The translations under genes were made by a program, and so were the position numbers. The notes under the pieces are model-generated. The model worked only from the letters and a program-made list of their open reading frames with translations, had not been told where the DNA came from and ran no database searches. Positions 1 through 6,388 of a stretch of 6,950 nucleotides of DNA are shown one piece after another. Each line of letters begins with the position of its first letter. Position 1 is the stretch's first letter. Source of the stretch: CAYRFE01 sp964539615 (GTDB lineage: Bacteria > Macinerneyibacteriota > Macinerneyibacteria > Macinerneyibacteriales > CAYRFE01); assembly GCA_964539615.1 (NCBI GenBank), contig CAZIJP010000139.1, positions 1 to 6,950 on the forward strand, in the 5' to 3' direction.

Positions 1-53
1 ATGGCTGCCGCAGTGTTGCCTGTACAATTTATTGCTCCACGAATTGCATACAT
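1..53 (-). CDS. aroH: Chorismate mutase, AroH type (partial, N-terminus only)
   Basis: Reading leftward from an ATG at 53-51, the 17 complete codons give MYAIRGAINCTGNTAAA and run off the window edge. This matches the conserved start of monofunctional AroH-type chorismate mutases (Bacillus subtilis AroH begins with a similar RGIRGATTVERDT segment). In that family the Arg of the RGA motif contributes to the active site; the matching Arg here is residue 5. The enzyme converts chorismate to prephenate in the cytoplasm, the first committed step to phenylalanine and tyrosine. An in-frame stop at 80-78 limits the N-terminus, and ATG 53 is the only ATG after it. No clear Shine-Dalgarno sequence precedes it. 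The gene lies 45 bases after the permease B stop on the same strand, so it may be read through from the pump operon or have its own promoter. The call rests on a short but distinctive motif; about 110 more residues should follow outside the window. Confidence 0.72.
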   Translation of the reverse strand, partial: MYAIRGAINCTGNTAAA

Positions 54-59
54 GTGCAA

Positions 60-88
60 ACTATAATACCAACGGCATTAAGATGCAA
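60..88 (-). promoter_or_regulatory. Possible sigma70-type promoter for aroH
   Basis: On the minus strand TTGCAT (88-83) and TATAGT (65-60) are separated by 17 bases, close to the TTGACA-17-TATAAT consensus. Transcription would start near position 53, which is the A of the aroH ATG, implying an almost leaderless message. That would fit the lack of a Shine-Dalgarno sequence before this start. The -35 box lies in the loop of the inverted repeat. In AT-rich intergenic DNA such matches arise often by chance, so this is only a suggestion. Confidence 0.22.
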
Positions 89-94
89 GCCGTT
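71..94 (-). repeat. Inverted repeat in the permease B / aroH gap
   Basis: On the minus strand AACGGC (94-89) and GCCGTT (76-71) form a perfect 6-bp stem around a 12-base loop. An alternative inner hairpin, GCAT-CTTA-ATGC (86-75), can form instead. In the operon direction no T-run follows the stem (the next bases are GGTATTATAG), so it is not a convincing intrinsic terminator for the pump operon. On the plus strand the stem is followed by five T, which would fit a weak terminator for antisense or incoming rightward transcription. It could also be a 3'-end stabilising hairpin or an operator. The function is not determined. Confidence 0.4.
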
Positions 95-98
95 TTTA

Positions 99-3000
99 TT
101 ACTTCAGATCACTTTCTGTCACGGGAACGTTTTTCTTTGCAAATATTGCACGAAGCTTTTTTACATGGAATTCGGATACATCATCGATGATACTGTATAT
201 TACAGGCAGTAAAATAAGCGTTACGATCGTTGAAGTGATAAGACCGAACACCACCACCCGTCCCATTCCGGTATACGGCACATATTGTGTATCCTGAGTT
301 CCAAGCGCCATCGGAACGATACCGATTACCGTTGTCAGCGTAGTCATGATTACCGGGCGCAAGCGATCCAAACCGCCTTGTATCAATGCATCATGACGGT
401 TCATTCCGTGAATTCTTAGTCGGTTGATATGATCGATGATGATAATACCGTTATTTACCGCAATACCGATAAGGATCAACAATCCCATTTGCGCCATCAT
501 ATCGAATGCCGTGCCGGTAATGAATAAACCCCAGAATACGCCGAAAATACCCAACGGCAAGGCTGCGATTATCGCAAACGGCATGTTAAGCGATTCAAAT
601 AACGCTGCCATGACCATATAAACGAGGAATATGGCAAGCACAAGATTGGTCATCAGGCTTCCCATGTTCTCATCCATATTGCGGAACTCTTCGCCATAAC
701 TGATACCGTACCCTTTCGGGAAATCATAGGCCGTAAGGGCATCATCTATTTGCGAGCGAAGCTTTTTATAGTCTTCCGTAGTCGTTGTGAGCGTAATGTT
801 CAAGTTGGTCACACGATTATTATGAAATATCATCCGCAACGATGGTTTGAGATTGAATGATGTTATGTCTTGCAGCCCGATAAACGATCCGTCATTCAAT
901 ACGACCGTTGAATTTTTAAGATCCTGCATGTTCAGGTCTTCCAATCCTTTTCGTTGTAAATTGACATCAACATCACCGTCCGGGGTTTCCAACGATGTGA
1001 TCTTACGGCTTCGCATATATGAGGACGTCGATGAAAGTATTTGCCAATTATTCAGGCCGAGACTGGACGTTTTGTCTCTGTCTATAACGATCTGCAATTC
1101 TTGCGTCTCGGAATCCTGACCGTAATCAACCTCGGTGACTGTCGGAACTTTTCGCAGTAACGGTTCGATTCCCTCGGCGATCGTATACAGGCTTTCATAA
1201 TTTTTTCCGTAGATATTGATATTGAACACACCTTTTAGCGTGCTTCGCCCTCCTCCGGTCTGATGCCCCCAGCCGAACATTACGCGTAATCCGGCTATAG
1301 GAGGAAGTTTATTCACATATTCACGGAGCATATCTTCTGCTTTTTGCTGTTTTATCTTGGTTTTGTCCGGGAAAATTTCCAGGCTCATACCGCGTGTACG
1401 GACATGAAGAACAACGAAATTAAGATTATATTTGTCTTTATTTTTAATAAGGTCCTGTTCTATCGGTTTGATAGCTGCAAACATTTCTTTTTGCGTTAAT
1501 CCTCCGTAATTCCAAAAACGTATACGAATACCGCCGTCACCGCCCTGAGGCGGACCGCCCGTCTTCATGTTTATGATGGGGAAAAAACTGGCGATAATAA
1601 AACCAATTACTGCAATCATCGTATAAACGCGGTGTGCCAATGTCCATTGAACGATCTTTTTATAACTATTTTTCAACGGTAATGTCACATCTTTGACTGC
1701 ACCGGGAGTTACAACGAGAAGTTTGCTGAACAATGGAATGAGCAGCAGTGAGGAGATCAACGATATGCTTAATGCAATGATTATCGTTGCGCCGATAAAT
1801 CGAAGATATATGCCCATTTCACCTTTTTCAATGAGCATAGGAATAAACACGATCATGGTCGTTAGCGATGCAAGGATAACAGCCAATCCGATCTCTTTGC
1901 TTCCCTTCAAGATCGCTTTGATAAGGCTATACCCGTCTTCCCGGCGTTTATAAATGGCCTCGCTTACAACGATAGCATTATCAACCAGCATACCAGCCGA
2001 GATTATCAAACCGGTCATAGAAATAAGGTTCAATGTCACTTTAGCAAAATACATAATGCCAAGAGTAAAGATGATACATAACGGGATCTCAAATGCAATG
2101 ACGAGAGTCATTTTGATTTTACGTAAAAAAAAGAACAAAATAATAACCGCAAAGGAAGCTCCCCAAACTCCGCTCGTGATCAAATTATTCAATGATTCGG
2201 TGATCGTATCTCCCTGATTGAATAAAATCGCGACTTGCAGATTATACTTCTTACTCAGTTTATTGAGGCGTTCCTGAACGCTCTTACTGATCGCAACGGA
2301 ATTTGCAGCCGACTCTTTATTGACCGATATCCAGATGGCGCGTGTTCCGTCGATCAATGAATAATTCCTATCATCGGGTAAAGCGTAATATACCGATGCA
2401 ATATCTTCCAAATTTGCTGAGGTAGTGATCGGTATTTTTTTAAAGGTCTCAAGCGATACCGATTTATTGATAATCCGGATATATTGTTTTGTGGAATCGC
2501 TTTCGATCTCTCCAACCGAATAATTCATATTATTGCGTGATAATTTATTCATGAGCTGATTTTGAGAAATTCGGTATTGCTTCATCTTCATTTCATCAAC
2601 CGCTATGATGATGGAATTATCAGGGGTCCCTTCAATATCCACTTTACTGACACCGTTTATAGAGCGGATCTCACGTTCCAATATTTCTTTGATATTTTTT
2701 ATATCTTTATTGCTTTTGTTAACAATGCCTGCCCATAATATCGGTATATTGCTGGTGTTTTCTTTCCATATGAAATAGTTCTCAAAGTCTGCAGGCCATT
2801 TTGACCGAATTCTGTCCAATCGATCCCTGACCTCAAGATACATCACTTTCATGTCGGCATTGTTCTCAAACTGCAACGATATGCCTGCGCCGTCGACCGA
2901 TGCGCGTGCCCACATGTTTTTCAAATACGGTAATGTTGACAATGCATCTTCAGCCGGTATTAAGATATCACGTTCAATATCACGCGGCGTAGAACCTGAA

Positions 3001-3152
3001 TACGGGAATTGTATCCACATTTCCGCCTGCGATACCTGCGGTAAAAATTCTACGGGGATCTTCTTTACCGCAATGAGTCCTACAACAAATAATGCGAAGA
3101 ACAGCATTATCACCGTTACCGGACGCCGAAGGGATAATGAAGCTAATTTCAT
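99..3152 (-). CDS. RND efflux permease B (AcrB/HAE1-like, divergent)
   Basis: This is an inner-membrane, ion-driven pump subunit of the AcrB-like RND superfamily, 1017 aa (AcrB is about 1050). Visible layout: TM1 ~11-30, first periplasmic porter region ~31-320, TM2-TM6 ~324-474, short cytoplasmic loop ~475-508, TM7 ~509-526, second porter region ~527-830, TM8-TM12 ~833-988, then a basic cytoplasmic tail of about 28 residues. TM4 has the RND motif GMLVDNAIVVSEA with D391 and N392; TM10 has VNNGIIIID with N900, N901 and D907. AcrB's second Asp and its Lys940 are therefore both replaced by Asn. Gly-rich stretches follow TM7 (531-541) and sit in the second porter region (627-635). The start is ATG 3152, not the earlier in-frame ATG at 3239: MKLASLSLRRPV is the family's normal N-terminus, GGAG lies 8 bases upstream, and ATGA overlaps the permease A stop. 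The gene ends in tandem TAA TAA (101-96). Substrate unknown. A partner of permease A in a mixed trimer is possible. Confidence 0.95.
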   Translation of the reverse strand: MKLASLSLRRPVTVIMLFFALFVVGLIAVKKIPVEFLPQVSQAEMWIQFPYSGSTPRDIERDILIPAEDALSTLPYLKNMWARASVDGAGISLQFENNADMKVMYLEVRDRLDRIRSKWPADFENYFIWKENTSNIPILWAGIVNKSNKDIKNIKEILEREIRSINGVSKVDIEGTPDNSIIIAVDEMKMKQYRISQNQLMNKLSRNNMNYSVGEIESDSTKQYIRIINKSVSLETFKKIPITTSANLEDIASVYYALPDDRNYSLIDGTRAIWISVNKESAANSVAISKSVQERLNKLSKKYNLQVAILFNQGDTITESLNNLITSGVWGASFAVIILFFFLRKIKMTLVIAFEIPLCIIFTLGIMYFAKVTLNLISMTGLIISAGMLVDNAIVVSEAIYKRREDGYSLIKAILKGSKEIGLAVILASLTTMIVFIPMLIEKGEMGIYLRFIGATIIIALSISLISSLLLIPLFSKLLVVTPGAVKDVTLPLKNSYKKIVQWTLAHRVYTMIAVIGFIIASFFPIINMKTGGPPQGGDGGIRIRFWNYGGLTQKEMFAAIKPIEQDLIKNKDKYNLNFVVLHVRTRGMSLEIFPDKTKIKQQKAEDMLREYVNKLPPIAGLRVMFGWGHQTGGGRSTLKGVFNINIYGKNYESLYTIAEGIEPLLRKVPTVTEVDYGQDSETQELQIVIDRDKTSSLGLNNWQILSSTSSYMRSRKITSLETPDGDVDVNLQRKGLEDLNMQDLKNSTVVLNDGSFIGLQDITSFNLKPSLRMIFHNNRVTNLNITLTTTTEDYKKLRSQIDDALTAYDFPKGYGISYGEEFRNMDENMGSLMTNLVLAIFLVYMVMAALFESLNMPFAIIAALPLGIFGVFWGLFITGTAFDMMAQMGLLILIGIAVNNGIIIIDHINRLRIHGMNRHDALIQGGLDRLRPVIMTTLTTVIGIVPMALGTQDTQYVPYTGMGRVVVFGLITSTIVTLILLPVIYSIIDDVSEFHVKKLRAIFAKKNVPVTESDLK

Positions 3153-6100
3153 CTTTTCTTCTCCAATAATGTGTACATGACCGGTATGAACACCAGCGTC
3201 AATAGGGTCGAACTGATCAACCCGCCGATAATTGTCCATGCAAGCGGCGAACGAAGCTCACTGCCGTCTCCGCCCGTGAAAGCCATAGGGATCAACCCGA
3301 GCACTGTGGTCAATGTCGTCATCAGGATCGGTCGTAGACGCACGTTGCCGGCTTTCACCAGCGCGTTATAGATGGAATATTGTTCATGACGTATCAGGTA
3401 ATTTGCATAATCCACAAGAATGATACCGTTGTTGACCACGATACCGGCGAGTATGACCACGCCGATTAGTGAAATAATAGTGATCGTATTACCGCTGAGG
3501 AACAGAGCAAATATGACACCGATTAGCGAAAACGGTATGGAAAATAAAATAACGAACGGATGCTTGAACGACTCAAACTGTGATGCCATTACCACATATA
3601 CAAGAAATACGGCAAGGATAATCGCAAAAAGCATGCTCTTGGACGATTTATTCATCTCCACGACCTGCCCGCCGATCTCAACGCGATACCCTTCAGGTAA
3701 GAGTTGTTTGTCCAAAATTGCCTGTATCTTGCTGGCTACGGATTTCAGCGATGTGCCTGCATAGTTTGCCGTAATAAGCCCTGCTCGTTCCTGCCCTTTT
3801 CGTGTGATCATGGACGGCCCGTTTTGAACGTGAATTTCCGCAATTGATTTCAACGGGATCTTATCTTTTCCGATAGGTAGATAAAACTCATCCAACCGTT
3901 GGAATGTGGTGAGTTCTTCGCCTCTGCCTATGATGCGGATATCGATGTCGCGCCCCTGATAGGTATACTTATTTTGCGTGATATCGCCTTTAACTTCCAA
4001 TTCCAGGATACGGCTTATCTGTTCGACCGTTACGCCGTAGGAAGCAAGTTTATCGCGGTTAAAGGTCAATGTTACTTCCGGCTTTCCCTCCTGAAGCAAC
4101 ACTTTGATGTCTTTAAGTTCTTTAATGGATGTCATCTCATCCTTGATCTTATTGCTGATCTCACGCAATTTCTGTACATCGGTACCGTATACTTCAACCT
4201 GCAAGGGCATGCTTATGTCAAACATTTGCGGGAATTGGAATTTGAAAGCAATGCCGGGATAATGTGAAAGTATGTCACGTGTCTTATCGACCGATTCGGA
4301 GATCGTATCCTGCCGTTTTAAACGAACAAAGATCGTAGCACTGTCAGCTTCGGTCTGTTTGTTGGTATTTTCTTCCCCGATGGTCGTATAAACGGTCTCT
4401 GCGATACCTATGTCGGTAAGCTGAGCGGAAATATCGTCCAAAGTCGCTGATAGTTGAGCTTTGCCGAAATCCTTTTCAGGCAAAACGAGTATGGTGAATT
4501 CCTGTCGTTTGACTTCAGGTAAAAGCTCCATGCCCAATATGCTTACCAAAAGAAACGAAAAGACCAAAAGCACAACGGCCATTACGACCGTTTTTTGACG
4601 GTGATTCAAGGCCCATATTAAAATAACATTGTACCGTTCACGAAGATTATTGAACCCATCCTCAAATTTATCAAGGACGAGCTTTATTAAACGTTGAATT
4701 ATATTCGGATCACGTTCACTGTTTTTTATATAAATGCGAATACCGCTGGACAATAATTTTTCATAAATACCCGAAAAGAAAAATCCGATCTTTCTTAAAA
4801 TATTTTCAGGCTTATATATCCCTCGGTATGATCGTTCGAATTCACCGGTATCTTCATTCACCAAACGCGGACGTCCGGCGCTCAACGCCGACATCATCGG
4901 GTTGACCGTTAAGGCCACAGCAAGGGAAGCCAATAACGCGAATGAAACGGTGAATGCCTGATCGGCAAACATCTTTCCTGCAACGCCTTCCACAAAAACG
5001 ATAGGAAGGAACACGGCAACGGTCGTTAACGTTGAAGCAGAAACAGCGGTCGATACTAAGTTTGTCCCCCATATCGAGGTCTGTACCATATCGACACTGC
5101 CGTCTGTATTGAGAAAACGCCGCTCGCTCTTAGCCCTGTCGATGCTTTCAAGGACAACTATGGAGTTGTCAACAAGCATTCCGACGCCTAAGGCAAGACC
5201 TCCGATCGACATCAGGTTTAGCGTGATCCCGGCTGAGAACATCCCGATAAATACTGCAATGATAGAAAACGGGATAGCAAACGCAATGATCATCGTGGGC
5301 TTTACTTCCCGCATGAAAAGGAATAATATTATAATAGCTAAAATTCCGCCGAATATCGCTGAACTGAATACTTCCTTGATAGCAGAATTGATAAAGATCG
5401 ATTGGTCATTGACAATACTGTATTTAAAAAGCTTAAGATTCTTTTGACCTATTTGACGCAATTTGTTCTTTATATCGGTTGCGACACGAACGGTATTTGC
5501 ACCGGAAGCTTTGTATAATTCCATAACTACTGCTTCTTTGCCGTTGATCTTTACGATCTCAACTTGTTTTTCATCGGCTATGGAAACCACGGCGATCTCT
5601 TTCAAGCGGATCGGTATCGTATCGCGGTAACTGATGATTATATTTTCAATTTCGTGAATAGTATTGAATCTGCTGAGAAGCCGCACTAAATACTCGCCGT
5701 TGGCATCTTCAATTTTACCGGCAGCGAAGCTCATGTTCTCAGTATTCAATGCGCTGAAAAGATCGCTCGCCGAAATTTTCAGTGATGACATTTTCAGCGT
5801 ATCAAGCTTGATTCGCAGATTTTTCCGCGTGCTTCCTTTAATATCAACCGAGGCAACGCCTTTCAGCGTAAGAAGATCGTCTTTGATATCTTCCTCAAGA
5901 ACGGTGCGTATCTGCGTCTGGGCTTCTCTTCGTTCTTCATCAGTGGATGATTTAGTTGGCGAGTAGAAAGCAACTTTCATGATAGCTTCAAGATTCGGAT
6001 TATACCGCAGTATTTGTGACTTCTCGGTGCCGTCGGGCAAGGTGATCTTATCAAGTATCTCCCGAACACTGATTATCGTATCGTCCATATCGGCATCCCA

Positions 6101-6388
6101 ACCGAATTCAAGCACGATAAGCGATACTCCCGGTTGAGAATATGATGTGATGGTCTGGAGATTATTGACGATCCCGACATTTTCCTCGATAGGACGGGTG
6201 ACAAGAAGTTCTATCTCCTCAGGCGCAACGCCTTCCCATGCCGTCTTGATCGTTAATGTAGGATAGGAAATGTCCGGCATAAGGTCCATCGGAAGACGCT
6301 GTAAGCTGACAAATCCGAATACAAGAACGGTAAGAATGCACATCCATGTGGTGACCGGCCGTTTTACGGCTAGTTCAATGATCTTCAT
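3149..6388 (-). CDS. RND efflux permease A (AcrB/HAE1-like)
   Basis: This is a complete 1079-aa RND inner-membrane permease that would export hydrophobic or amphiphilic compounds, with the adaptor and a TolC-like channel. It opens with MKIIELAVKRPVTTW, the usual amphipathic start before TM1 (~10-30), followed by LMPDISYPTLTI and a PEEIE-type porter segment. Layout: porter region ~31-330, TM2-TM6 ~338-498, an unusually long cytoplasmic stretch ~499-597, TM7 ~598-618, second porter region ~620-915, TM8-TM12 ~918-1074. TM4 carries GMLVDNSIVVLES (D407, N408); TM10 carries GIVVNNGIILVDY (N986, N987, D993). The SQFESF and LRPILMTTLTT segments around TM8-9 and TM11 are strong family signatures. Start ATG 6388 overlaps the adaptor stop as ATGA, with AGGA 12 bases upstream inside the adaptor's last codons. 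Its own stop overlaps the permease B start. Whether it belongs to a multidrug, lipid or other subgroup cannot be told from sequence alone; the motifs do not look like the CusA/CzcA metal subgroup. Confidence 0.97.
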   Translation of the reverse strand: MKIIELAVKRPVTTWMCILTVLVFGFVSLQRLPMDLMPDISYPTLTIKTAWEGVAPEEIELLVTRPIEENVGIVNNLQTITSYSQPGVSLIVLEFGWDADMDDTIISVREILDKITLPDGTEKSQILRYNPNLEAIMKVAFYSPTKSSTDEERREAQTQIRTVLEEDIKDDLLTLKGVASVDIKGSTRKNLRIKLDTLKMSSLKISASDLFSALNTENMSFAAGKIEDANGEYLVRLLSRFNTIHEIENIIISYRDTIPIRLKEIAVVSIADEKQVEIVKINGKEAVVMELYKASGANTVRVATDIKNKLRQIGQKNLKLFKYSIVNDQSIFINSAIKEVFSSAIFGGILAIIILFLFMREVKPTMIIAFAIPFSIIAVFIGMFSAGITLNLMSIGGLALGVGMLVDNSIVVLESIDRAKSERRFLNTDGSVDMVQTSIWGTNLVSTAVSASTLTTVAVFLPIVFVEGVAGKMFADQAFTVSFALLASLAVALTVNPMMSALSAGRPRLVNEDTGEFERSYRGIYKPENILRKIGFFFSGIYEKLLSSGIRIYIKNSERDPNIIQRLIKLVLDKFEDGFNNLRERYNVILIWALNHRQKTVVMAVVLLVFSFLLVSILGMELLPEVKRQEFTILVLPEKDFGKAQLSATLDDISAQLTDIGIAETVYTTIGEENTNKQTEADSATIFVRLKRQDTISESVDKTRDILSHYPGIAFKFQFPQMFDISMPLQVEVYGTDVQKLREISNKIKDEMTSIKELKDIKVLLQEGKPEVTLTFNRDKLASYGVTVEQISRILELEVKGDITQNKYTYQGRDIDIRIIGRGEELTTFQRLDEFYLPIGKDKIPLKSIAEIHVQNGPSMITRKGQERAGLITANYAGTSLKSVASKIQAILDKQLLPEGYRVEIGGQVVEMNKSSKSMLFAIILAVFLVYVVMASQFESFKHPFVILFSIPFSLIGVIFALFLSGNTITIISLIGVVILAGIVVNNGIILVDYANYLIRHEQYSIYNALVKAGNVRLRPILMTTLTTVLGLIPMAFTGGDGSELRSPLAWTIIGGLISSTLLTLVFIPVMYTLLEKKR
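3161..3164 (-). promoter_or_regulatory. Ribosome binding site fixing the permease B start
   Basis: On the minus strand GGAG is followed by eight bases (AAGAAAAG) and then ATG at 3152-3150. This purine-rich site lies within the last codons of permease A. It supports the internal Met as the true start over the in-frame ATG 87 bases upstream, whose extra 29 residues read as antecedent permease A sequence in another frame. The ATGA overlap suggests coupled translation of A and B. Confidence 0.75.

Noticed and set aside
1..66. Plus-strand open frame reading MAAAVLPVQFIAPRIAYMCKL, ending TAA at 64-66, followed by the stem and T-run at 71-97, looking like the 3' end of a rightward gene with a terminator.
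   Set aside because: The opposite strand of the same bases encodes a recognisable AroH N-terminus, and all three plus frames are open here, so openness carries little weight. The T-run makes it worth noting but not calling.
71..94. Intrinsic terminator for the efflux operon.
   Set aside because: In the operon direction the stem is short and is followed by GGTATTATAG with no T-run.
3899..4267. 122-codon plus-strand open frame within permease A, and several similar ones of 60-115 codons across both permeases.
   Set aside because: All lie fully antisense to conserved RND coding sequence and show low-complexity Ser/Ile/Asn-rich translations typical of reversed membrane protein codons.
4854..5072. 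72-codon minus-strand frame inside permease A, rich in Cys and Arg.
   Set aside because: It is an out-of-frame shadow of the TM5-TM6 region of permease A; no family is recognisable.
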